From Calditrichia bacterium (GTDB taxonomy: Bacteria > Calditrichota > Calditrichia > RBG-13-44-9 > J042), in contig JAUIFT010000157.1 in NCBI GenBank assembly GCA_030430345.1, positions 1 to 6,576 of the forward strand: a DNA stretch of 6,576 nt. Direction: 5' to 3'. Shown piece after piece: positions 1 through 6,113 of this stretch (the first letter of the stretch is position 1; the number at the start of each line of letters is the position of its first letter). Position numbers and translations under genes: made by a program. The notes beneath the pieces were generated by a model. That model saw only the letters and a program-made list of their open reading frames with translations. It was not told the origin of the DNA and ran no database searches.

Positions 1-120
1 CGAAATGTAGTTGAAAACATTCTCATCAAGACTTTTAGCGGTAATTATCGATTGTTACATAAACTTTAAATTGAATGAAAATTTTCTTTTTTCGCGTATT
101 TCGCGGGCAAATTTGTGTTT
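1..120. other. AT-rich non-coding flank
   Basis: No open reading frame of useful length or RNA gene is visible here. The stretch is AT-rich, with a GAAAATTTTC palindrome near 77-86 and a short CGCG...CGCG pairing near 93-105. Neither is followed by a convincing T-run in the right orientation, so I do not call a terminator. Whatever gene lies to the left is outside the window. Confidence 0.5.
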
Positions 121-127
121 TATACCA
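119..127 (-). promoter_or_regulatory. Extended -10 motif, outward (left)
   Basis: Read on the minus strand this is TGGTATAAA, a near-perfect extended -10 at the left end of the palindromic element, pointing away from it. It mirrors the motif at 244-252 because it lies in the other terminal repeat. No -35 was identified. Confidence 0.25.
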
Positions 128-250
128 TTTTGACTAAATTGATGTGCATTAAAACAAAGCATCCCATGTCATTGCCCCAAGGGGATCCCTATGGGGCGAT
201 AACAATCAGCAAAATAAAATAATGCACAGCCCTTCTCTTAAAATGGTATA
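121..250. repeat. 130-bp imperfect palindrome, MITE-like
   Basis: Four inverted-repeat arms share one exact symmetry axis at 185.5: TATACCATTTT (121-131) with AAAATGGTATA (240-250), GTGCATTA (144-151) with TAATGCAC (220-227), GCCCCA (174-179) with TGGGGC (192-197), and the centre GGGATCCC (182-189). By hand, about 40 of the 65 symmetric positions pair. The spacers between arms have diverged. There is no coding capacity. The ends can be read as TA duplications around a TACCATTTT terminal repeat, as in small non-autonomous elements of the Tc1/IS630 type. It could instead be a structured RNA or a transcript-end hairpin of the amylase gene, which stops 34 bp to the right. Only one copy is present in the window, so mobility is inferred. 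Confidence 0.55.
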
Positions 251-252
251 AT
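244..252 (+). promoter_or_regulatory. Extended -10 motif, outward (right)
   Basis: TGGTATAAT is a perfect extended -10 (TGN then TATAAT) spanning the right end of the palindromic element. There is no recognisable -35 at the usual distance, which extended -10 promoters can do without. It would drive RNA into the 3' end of the amylase gene on the antisense strand. It is a motif match only. Confidence 0.35.
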
Positions 253-283
253 AGCTCCCTGCTGCGCGGATAAATTCGAGTGT

Positions 284-2935
284 TTACCGCGCGTCTCCCG
301 GAATTATAATCACGGGAGTATCATCGAGAATCAGCGGATCTTTTTCACTATTGCCACCGCCGAACTCAAAGGCGGCACCTTCCTGCGAGAGTTTCCGGTG
401 GAAGCCTTCCGCCCCACTGCCATCCCAGGTAGTCACATAAACTTTGCCGCCCGCCAATGTTTCCGGATACCCAAGCGCGGCCGGCTTAAAGAGAAAGCTG
501 ACGGTCTTTGCCGCCATATCCACGGCAACCTCCGGCACCGGCGTCGCCTGGGCACCAAAATTCTTTTCATGCGCCCCGGCAGCGCTGGAAAGAATATTAT
601 TCCAGCCACCAACGTAACTAAAATAATCCCAGGCAAAATCATCCGGCGTATTACTGTTCATATAGGGCAGCACCGAAACACCTTCCTGCCCGGGAACATC
701 AATAAAAATATGGAAAACCACGTGGTCAAATCCGTTCGGTGGAATCCACATACGGGTGACTTCTGTCATGGTAATATCAACCTGCAAGTTGCCGCCAAAA
801 GATGTTACCGCCACTTTTCGGATATCCATCTGGCTTGTAAAAGTCTGATCCTGCGGTTTCAGGTAATTCCCCGCCGGTCCGTGATCATCTCCGGCTGGAT
901 CTTCAATAGCCACCGTCTCGCCTTGAATGGCGACATTACTGGTAAATTGCCGGGTAGTGGAAGACACATTTGCGCCAGGTAAATAAGCCGTTACCTGATG
1001 AACCGTTTCACCAAATGGGAAGCGGGATATAGGAATTTGCACAGACCAGTTACCATTCGCGGCTGGCGCTATCGCGATCGACCGGTCCAGCAGGCCATCA
1101 ATGACGAGTTGCGGATTGGCGGCTTTTCCCTGAACTGTTCCGGAAACGGCAATCGCCTCCTGAAAACGTTTGCCCTCAATATCCGCGTTTACAGAAATAC
1201 TTGCGTTGGGAGCGTCTACTTGCGCAATGCTGTTTTCCACAAGATAGATTGCCGCTGACTGCGGGGGAAGAACGGTGGTAATTGTCCCATCAACTCCAAC
1301 AGTAAGATTTTCGGAGATCCCGAGACCTTTTACCAGTTGCAGCTGGGTGCCGGCCGGCAGAGCGGTTTCCAGGCGATTCATCAGTATTCGCTGCTTGGCG
1401 GAATTAAAAATCACCAGCGCGCTTTCTTCCTGATATTCACGCTTGTAAGCCAGCACACCGGGACCCACCGGAGAATCTTGCAACACCGTTAAATTTCCCC
1501 GGGTAAAAAGCTTGTTATCCCGGCGAACGTCTATCAGCGACTGCAGGTATTTGAACGTTTCCGACGTCTCCGAAAAATGATTTTCGCCGCCGGATTTATA
1601 ACCTTCCGCAAACATCGCCCGGCGTTGCTCCCGGAACATCTGCTCAGTACCCTGGTAGATGATCGGAATGCCGGGAATAGTCATAATCAACAGCAAGGCC
1701 TGTTTAAAGGCGGCAGAATTGGCGGTGCTGATAAAACGCTTGGTGTCATGATTGTCGATAAAAGTTGGGATAATAAACGGATTGGGATATATCTCGCCAG
1801 CCGCAGCATTCTGCAGGCGATAGCCAAGATAGTTCGTCGGGCCGCCCTCACTGAATACTCTCCCCAGGGTAAAGTATAGCGGAAAGTTCAGCACCGAGCT
1901 TAAACCGGGTTTTTCCGGGGTGCCCAAATAGCTGGCGACCTGTTTTTCCCCTGCATCGTCGAGTGGTTTTGCACTCAGGAGTGCTTCTCCAAAGGTTAGA
2001 AAATCTTCCCGGCCAGTACTGGCTGCAACGGCTTTCATTCCGGGCGCGTCCGCAGCGGTGGAATGTACGAAATCATGCCAGAAATCGTGTTCCACATAGA
2101 TAATCGTATCGATCCGAAAACCATCGACGCCCACTTTCTTTATCCAGTAACCATAGGCATCGCGGAATGCTTTGCGCACCGCCGGATTTTCCGTATTGAT
2201 ATCGTCGAGACCGCTAAGTTGATATTTCACCCGCTGCAATTCATCATCGAACTGGTTGATCATTGGCGTCCAGTTATAAATGCCGGCCTGGCGATGCTCG
2301 GGGTTTCGCACATTGTTCATATTAAAAGGATATTGGGTAGGGCGATCGGTCGGTAGCGAAGTGGTATTTGGCGTAAAAAATGCCGTTGGGTCTTCCGGAT
2401 CGTATCCGCCGTTATAGGAGAAGTAATTGCCAGTATGATTGATCACGATATCCTGGATCAGATACATCTCCCGTTCGTGCAATTCGTGCGAGAGCTGCTG
2501 GTAAGTTTCCAGAGCGCCAAAATGGACATCCATCTCCTTAAAGTTTTCCGCCCAGTAGCCGTGATAGCCACCGTAACTGATTTGCGGATCCCACCATTGG
2601 TTTGCTACCGGCGGGGTAATCCAGACCGCGGTAGCGCCCAGGGATTTGATATAATCCAGTTTATCAATAACCCCCTGAATATCCCCGCCGCTAAATTTAC
2701 GATGATCGGAGGGGTCATACTCGCCTTTCCCCTGATCATTGTTCGCTGAGTCACCGTCATTGAAACGATCGAGAAGCACAAAGTAAATAATCTGATCCTG
2801 CCAGTCCGGAGAGGGAACATGCAGGTTCAATTTTGTGTCTTCCGGCGGTTTTGCCCAAATTGGCAGCACAAGTAAAAGTCCCACAAGCGCAATTATAAGG
2901 CGTTTTAAACGAAGAAAACGGTAACGAACAGACAT
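284..2935 (-). CDS. Secreted GH13 alpha-amylase-type glycosidase
   Basis: This 883-residue protein should hydrolyse alpha-glucosidic bonds in starch, glycogen or related glucans outside the cytoplasm. Residues 1-28 form a signal peptide: Arg/Lys-rich start, hydrophobic core, likely cleavage after WA. The GH13 barrel follows (about 45-480) with all four classical motifs: DIVINH (162-167), GFRID with nucleophile D276, FGEA with acid/base E317, and FIDNHD with D397. A beta-sandwich domain C covers about 480-568. Residues 575-670 look Ig-like, similar to glucodextranase domain B. From about 677 the DPAGDDHGPAGNY motif marks a glucodextranase-C-like domain, a probable carbohydrate- or surface-binding module. 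GAGGGG (2941-2946, minus strand) lies 5 nt before the ATG and supports this start. The gene lies 106 bp behind the oxygenase gene on the same strand. The family is clear, but exact specificity (amylase, pullulanase or cyclomaltodextrinase-like) cannot be read off. Confidence 0.93.
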   Translation of the reverse strand: MSVRYRFLRLKRLIIALVGLLLVLPIWAKPPEDTKLNLHVPSPDWQDQIIYFVLLDRFNDGDSANNDQGKGEYDPSDHRKFSGGDIQGVIDKLDYIKSLGATAVWITPPVANQWWDPQISYGGYHGYWAENFKEMDVHFGALETYQQLSHELHEREMYLIQDIVINHTGNYFSYNGGYDPEDPTAFFTPNTTSLPTDRPTQYPFNMNNVRNPEHRQAGIYNWTPMINQFDDELQRVKYQLSGLDDINTENPAVRKAFRDAYGYWIKKVGVDGFRIDTIIYVEHDFWHDFVHSTAADAPGMKAVAASTGREDFLTFGEALLSAKPLDDAGEKQVASYLGTPEKPGLSSVLNFPLYFTLGRVFSEGGPTNYLGYRLQNAAAGEIYPNPFIIPTFIDNHDTKRFISTANSAAFKQALLLIMTIPGIPIIYQGTEQMFREQRRAMFAEGYKSGGENHFSETSETFKYLQSLIDVRRDNKLFTRGNLTVLQDSPVGPGVLAYKREYQEESALVIFNSAKQRILMNRLETALPAGTQLQLVKGLGISENLTVGVDGTITTVLPPQSAAIYLVENSIAQVDAPNASISVNADIEGKRFQEAIAVSGTVQGKAANPQLVIDGLLDRSIAIAPAANGNWSVQIPISRFPFGETVHQVTAYLPGANVSSTTRQFTSNVAIQGETVAIEDPAGDDHGPAGNYLKPQDQTFTSQMDIRKVAVTSFGGNLQVDITMTEVTRMWIPPNGFDHVVFHIFIDVPGQEGVSVLPYMNSNTPDDFAWDYFSYVGGWNNILSSAAGAHEKNFGAQATPVPEVAVDMAAKTVSFLFKPAALGYPETLAGGKVYVTTWDGSGAEGFHRKLSQEGAAFEFGGGNSEKDPLILDDTPVIIIPGDAR

Positions 2936-2987
2936 GCATGCCCCTCATTGATATTTGCTGAAATTAATTAATGGCGTCGCGCCAGGC

Positions 2988-3018
2988 ATTATCATTGCCG
3001 ATGCTGGTTTAAGATCAA
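2988..3018 (-). promoter_or_regulatory. Possible amylase promoter
   Basis: On the minus strand TTGATC (3013-3018) and GATAAT (2988-2993) resemble -35 and -10 hexamers, but the 19-bp spacer is longer than ideal. The downstream leader would contain a small hairpin, TGGCG-CGA-CGCCA (2972-2984). If real, the amylase could be transcribed independently of the oxygenase gene. Confidence 0.25.
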
Positions 3019-3030
3019 TTTAGCTATTTA

Positions 3031-3057
3031 CCGGGAGAAATTCAATCCATCTCCCGG
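3031..3057 (-). terminator. Hairpin across the oxygenase stop codon
   Basis: CCGGGAGA (3031-3038) and TCTCCCGG (3050-3057) form a perfect 8-bp stem with an 11-nt loop that contains the TGA stop (3042-3044). The following minus-strand bases are A/T-rich but have no U-run, so this is a poor intrinsic terminator. It could be a weak terminator, a 3'-end stabiliser, or a structure that sets how much transcript continues into the amylase gene. Confidence 0.35.
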
Positions 3058-3860
3058 CGGTAGATGACCGGATTCAATGGCGTGTTGATCACTTCCCCGA
3101 TCTTTGCGCCGGGGCACCAACTCTCCCAATCATTTTGTTGGTTGTCATTTGCCGGCGCCTGCAGGTGCATCTCTTCGTCCATGTATATTATTGTCATCAC
3201 CCGCCGGGGCTGGTCCGTGGTATTCGCACCGGCATGATGAAAGGTCCAGCCATAATGAAAACTCACTTCTCCCAGGTCAAATGGCTCGACGACATGGGTA
3301 AAATTTTCCGCTTCCAGGGCAGCGGCTAATTTTGCCTCACTTTCATCACTAATCGGCAAACTTCTACCAAAGGAGAAGTCCTGGCTTTTCGCGGCAAATG
3401 CCAGCGGGCCCATTTCTTTCGGGGTCTCCTGCAACGGTATCCAGACAGTGCAGGTTTTCTCGGTCGCCAGCGGCCAGTAATACTGATCGGCATGCCAGGG
3501 GGTAATGCCGCCGGAAGGTTCCTTATATAACGCCTGATCGTGATACAGCCGCACACCGTTGGTCCCCAGCAGTTCGCTGGCAATGCGGGCGAGGCGTTTC
3601 CCCATAACGAAAGTTTTAATTTCTTCGCTATCCCGCCATATATTCATCACCTGCAAAAACGCCTTCTCATAAGTGTTTCTTTCCTCCATGGGAAGGTGCA
3701 TGGTATTCAATTCGATCACTTTGCCGGTGATCAACTCGTTATAATGGGTGATAAGTTCCGGGGAAAAAACATTCTTTAACTTAATAAATCCATTCTCCCG
3801 AAATGCCTGAATATCCTCAGCAGAAAGCTGATAGTGCTGATCTAACTCATTAAATTTCAT
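3042..3860 (-). CDS. PhyH-family Fe(II)/2-oxoglutarate dioxygenase
   Basis: This 272-residue cytoplasmic protein belongs to the phytanoyl-CoA dioxygenase (PhyH) family, non-haem iron oxygenases that hydroxylate small molecules using O2 and 2-oxoglutarate. It has no signal peptide. The jelly-roll core shows the iron-binding HxD at H123-D125 (in TPWHADQYYWP) and the distal histidine H208 in GWTFHHAGAN. R219 or R220 in QPRRVMTIIY is the expected 2-oxoglutarate carboxylate ligand. N-terminal ENGFIKLKNVFSPE is typical of the family, and the length is normal. AGAGGTG (3866-3872, minus strand) lies 5 nt before the ATG and fixes the start. The gene is divergent from an AraC-type regulator, its likely controller, and is followed on the same strand by the amylase gene. 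The substrate is unknown: the family ranges from lipids to ectoine and secondary metabolites, and nothing here selects one. Confidence 0.9.
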   Translation of the reverse strand: MKFNELDQHYQLSAEDIQAFRENGFIKLKNVFSPELITHYNELITGKVIELNTMHLPMEERNTYEKAFLQVMNIWRDSEEIKTFVMGKRLARIASELLGTNGVRLYHDQALYKEPSGGITPWHADQYYWPLATEKTCTVWIPLQETPKEMGPLAFAAKSQDFSFGRSLPISDESEAKLAAALEAENFTHVVEPFDLGEVSFHYGWTFHHAGANTTDQPRRVMTIIYMDEEMHLQAPANDNQQNDWESWCPGAKIGEVINTPLNPVIYRREMD

Positions 3861-3907
3861 TTTCGCACCTCTCTTATAATTTACGGTTATCGACCTTTCT
3901 GTTTAGC

Positions 3908-3920
3908 AGCGATAATCGCT
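3908..3920. promoter_or_regulatory. 13-bp palindrome, candidate operator
   Basis: AGCGAT-A-ATCGCT is a perfect inverted repeat with a one-base centre. It lies 48 bp upstream of the oxygenase start codon, where a bound protein could affect its transcription. Dyad symmetry is more typical of a dimeric repressor than of an AraC protein, so the binding factor may be a different one. Confidence 0.35.
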
Positions 3921-4004
3921 ATATGCTCACTTGTTTCGCGATATTGCCATTTGAAAGTTGAAAAATAAGCTAGCAGAAATCAGCAAATAGTTCCAGCACA
4001 TCAT

Positions 4005-4030
4005 TTGCAACATATTGCACTATATTTGCA
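4005..4030 (+). promoter_or_regulatory. Phased TTGCA repeats, candidate AraC site
   Basis: TTGCA occurs at 4005-4009, 4015-4019 and 4026-4030, about one helical turn apart each time. The outer two extend to ATTTGCAA (4003-4010 and 4024-4031), spaced exactly 21 bp. Directly repeated sites spaced by two turns are the usual target of AraC-type dimers. The last copy overlaps TATATTTG (4021-4028), which matches the TAnnTTTG -7 element of Bacteroidota promoters, although no TTTG sits at the matching -33 distance. Confidence 0.45.
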
Positions 4031-4063
4031 ATTTTCCACAGAAATGCTCATATTGTATCCATC

Positions 4064-4933
4064 ATGAAACCGATACTGGAAAAAATATCATTCGAGCTCC
4101 CCACCGCGCTACGCACATTAAAGTACCAGCAACGTTGCTTCAATATGCCCTGGCATTTTCATCCGGAATACGAATTAACCTTGATTACCGAAGGGTATGG
4201 TAAACGATTTATCGGCGATCATGTTGAACCTTTTGCTGCCGGTGATCTGGTTCTCATTGGCAGCGGCGTTCCCCACGTCTGGATCAACGATAGCAAATTC
4301 CACGAGCCGCATTCTGCCCTTAAGGTCGGTGCTTTGGTGGTGCAATTCAGCACCGCGTTACTCAACAGGGAAATGCTCTCGCTGCATGAGTTTACCAATG
4401 TTCGCCGCCTTTTGCAGAAGTCTGCCCGGGGAATAAAACTGCTATTGCCTGCCCGGGACGAGGTTGCCAATCGTCTGGAAGCAATGCATAACATACAGGG
4501 TATCCGGCGTTTTTCCGTCCTCCTGGAAACTCTTGATTATATTGAACATACTAACAACTACAAATTATTATCTGCCGCGGCGAATTCGTATCCGGATGCG
4601 CCAGCGACAAACGAAAAGCTGCAAAGAGTTACCCGTTATCTGGTCAACAATTATCACCGGCCACTTTCCCTGGAAGAGATCGCCAGGGAGGCGAATATGA
4701 ATGTCAGTGCATTTTGCCGTTTCTTTAAGACCCATACCCGGAAGACCTTTTCGCAATATCTCAATGATCTTCGCATCGGTTATGCCTGCAAACTGTTGCA
4801 GGACGAAAACTTGTCGATATCGCAAATTTGTTACGAGTGTGGTTTCAACAATTTGTCCTATTTCAATCGCCAGTTTAAGCGCGTTACTCGGCAAACGCCG
4901 CGGGAATACCGTTCGGCATTCCGCTTTCAGTAA
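4064..4933 (+). CDS. AraC-family transcriptional regulator, cupin type
   Basis: This 289-residue cytoplasmic regulator probably controls the divergent oxygenase gene and possibly the amylase. The N-terminal half (about 25-100) is a cupin sensor with WHFHPEYEL (H31, H33), a GxG turn, IGDHVEPFAAGDLVLIG and PHVW (H71). This pattern is common in AraC proteins that sense sugars or small metabolites. The C-terminal domain has two helix-turn-helix units, LSLEEIAREANMNVSAFCRFFK (201-222) as the first and about 251-272 (ISQICYECGFNNLSYFNRQF) as the second, followed by the family ending TPREYR. Length is typical. The start was chosen because the sensor begins soon after it. No Shine-Dalgarno sequence is visible upstream, so translation may be weak or use a short leader. 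The ligand cannot be predicted. Candidates are a glucan-derived sugar or the oxygenase's substrate. Confidence 0.92.
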   Translation: MKPILEKISFELPTALRTLKYQQRCFNMPWHFHPEYELTLITEGYGKRFIGDHVEPFAAGDLVLIGSGVPHVWINDSKFHEPHSALKVGALVVQFSTALLNREMLSLHEFTNVRRLLQKSARGIKLLLPARDEVANRLEAMHNIQGIRRFSVLLETLDYIEHTNNYKLLSAAANSYPDAPATNEKLQRVTRYLVNNYHRPLSLEEIAREANMNVSAFCRFFKTHTRKTFSQYLNDLRIGYACKLLQDENLSISQICYECGFNNLSYFNRQFKRVTRQTPREYRSAFRFQ

Positions 4934-4966
4934 TCGCCTTCAGTCCACTTTGGAGGGGCTATTTTC

Positions 4967-4993
4967 GCGGCGTTTTCCCGCTTTTTCCTTTTT
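4967..4993 (+). terminator. Weak terminator-like hairpin after AraC gene
   Basis: GCGG (4967-4970) pairs with CCGC (4978-4981) and is followed by TTTTTCCTTTTT (4982-4993). The T-tract is good, but the 4-bp stem is short for an intrinsic terminator. It sits 33 bp past the regulator's stop, where a terminator would be expected. Confidence 0.3.
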
Positions 4994-5023
4994 GCGGACA
5001 GGCCGACGGAAATTTTTTGTTCC

Positions 5024-5052
5024 TTGATTATTTTTCGTTCGTTCGGTATATT
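5024..5052 (+). promoter_or_regulatory. Sigma-70-like promoter for galT-glgA
   Basis: TTGATT (5024-5029) and TATATT (5047-5052) lie 17 bp apart, the optimal spacing, with 4/6 and 5/6 matches to consensus. Transcription would start near 5059, giving a leader of about 40 nt. The spacer contains three tandem TTCG units (5034-5045). An 8-bp inverted repeat, ATATTTTA (5048-5055) with TAAAATAT (5064-5071), straddles the -10 and predicted start and could be an operator. Its loop contains TGTGA, which is only half of a CRP-type site. Confidence 0.5.
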
Positions 5053-5097
5053 TTAAATTGTGATAAAATATTGAATAATTTAATGTTGTGCTAAGGC

Positions 5098-6096
5098 ATG
5101 CCAGAATTAAGAAAAGATCCGGTATTAGATAGATGGGTAATTATTTCCACGGAAAGAGGTAAGCGTCCCTCCGATTTTTTAGAGAAAACAGAAGAAATTC
5201 GCGACGCGATTTCGCCCTTTTCTCCTGGAAATGAAGAAATGACACCACCGGAAGTATATGCCGTCCGCCCCACCGGAACTGCTCCCAATGCAGAAGATTG
5301 GACGCTACGGGTAGTGCCAAACAAATATCCGGCACTGGAAATCAAAGGCAATTTAAATCGCCGTGGAGAAGGACTCTACGATATGATGAATGGTGTTGGC
5401 GCCCACGAGGTGATTATCGAAACACCAGAGAAGGACAAGGACCTTGGCGAGTTGTCGGTTGATCAGATTCAGGATGTTCTGCTTGCATATAAAAACCGCA
5501 TAGAGACGCTCAAAAAGGATACCCGCCTCAAGTATGTTATGATCTACAAGAATAAAGGTTACAGCGCCGGTGCAACTTTGCGCCATTCTCACTCTCAGCT
5601 AATTGCCATGCCGATCATTCCAAAAAGAGTCGGTGAAGAGCTGCAAGGCGCCCAGAAGTATTTCGATTTAAAAGAACGCTGCATCTATTGTGATATCATC
5701 CGTCAGGAGACCAAGGATGACATTCGCATCATTCATGAAGAAGATCAGTTTATTGCGATTTCTCCATTTGCTTCCCGATTTCCCTTTGAAACCTGGATTC
5801 TCCCCAGGAAACACGTATCGCACTTCGAAAATATTGAGGCTGTTGAAACTGAAAATCTTGCCATTATTCTCAAAACTATTCTCAGAAAAATTAATATTGC
5901 TTTGCAATTCCCGTCCTACAACATTGTATTTCATACTGCGCCATTACAAATGGCCAAGTCCAAGTCCTATCATTGGCATATCGCGCTAATGCCCAAACTG
6001 ACCAGGATAGCCGGATTCGAATGGGGCACCGGGTTCTACATTAATCCCACCAGTCCAGAGGAAGCAGCGAAGTATTTGAAAGAAATTGCTATTTAA
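5098..6096 (+). CDS. galT: GalT/ADP-glucose phosphorylase-like nucleotidyltransferase
   Basis: This 332-residue protein belongs to the HIT-superfamily GalT group, which moves UMP or AMP between hexose 1-phosphates or phosphate through a nucleotidyl-histidine. It would normally be annotated galactose-1-phosphate uridylyltransferase (Leloir pathway). Family marks include N-terminal LRKDPVLDRWVIISTERGKRP, RVVPNKYPAL (71-80), GAHEVIIETP (101-110), the active-site HSHSQ (163-167, nucleophile H165), CIYC (195-198), H239, HTAPL (279-283), YHWH (291-294) and FEWGTGFYINP. The first zinc site is altered: the usual CPFC is SPFS (S39, S42). The second site (C195, C198, H239, H292) looks intact. The C-terminal half recalls plant ADP-glucose phosphorylase At5g18200, so the substrate may be ADP-glucose and the symbol is provisional. 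The ribosome-binding site is weak, but the start fits the family. It is followed 17 nt later by glgA. Confidence 0.85.
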   Translation: MPELRKDPVLDRWVIISTERGKRPSDFLEKTEEIRDAISPFSPGNEEMTPPEVYAVRPTGTAPNAEDWTLRVVPNKYPALEIKGNLNRRGEGLYDMMNGVGAHEVIIETPEKDKDLGELSVDQIQDVLLAYKNRIETLKKDTRLKYVMIYKNKGYSAGATLRHSHSQLIAMPIIPKRVGEELQGAQKYFDLKERCIYCDIIRQETKDDIRIIHEEDQFIAISPFASRFPFETWILPRKHVSHFENIEAVETENLAIILKTILRKINIALQFPSYNIVFHTAPLQMAKSKSYHWHIALMPKLTRIAGFEWGTGFYINPTSPEEAAKYLKEIAI

Positions 6097-6113
6097 CTAT
6101 TGAGGGATTCCTG

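Larger units (their letters stand above)
3861..4063. promoter_or_regulatory. Divergent control region, oxygenase/AraC
   Basis: This 203-bp AT-rich gap holds the promoters of both divergent genes. Visible elements are the oxygenase ribosome-binding site (3866-3872), a 13-bp palindrome (3908-3920), and three helically phased TTGCA repeats (4005-4030) near the regulator's start. I could not place a confident -35/-10 pair for either gene. The arrangement suggests that the AraC protein acts here on both directions. Confidence 0.6.

Noticed and set aside
174..197. GC-rich central hairpin as an intrinsic terminator of the amylase gene
   Set aside because: Neither strand has a U-run directly after the stem, and the hairpin is part of the larger symmetric element.
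398..2749. Several plus-strand open frames of 86-194 codons opposite the amylase gene
   Set aside because: They lie antisense to a strongly supported GH13 gene, show no recognisable domains and have compositions expected from reverse-strand reading of that gene.
2757..2948. Alternative start of a small gene overlapping the amylase start (ATG at 2946 region, minus strand)
   Set aside because: The frame differs from the amylase, shows no known motif, and the GAGGGG site is well placed for the amylase ATG.
4568..4894. Minus-strand open frame of 108 codons opposite the AraC gene
   Set aside because: It overlaps the conserved helix-turn-helix region on the other strand and has no family features of its own.
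4701..5027. Plus-strand open frame of 108 codons bridging the AraC gene end and the intergenic gap
   Set aside because: Most of it is an out-of-frame reading of the regulator, no ribosome-binding site is visible, and its tail is low-complexity intergenic translation.
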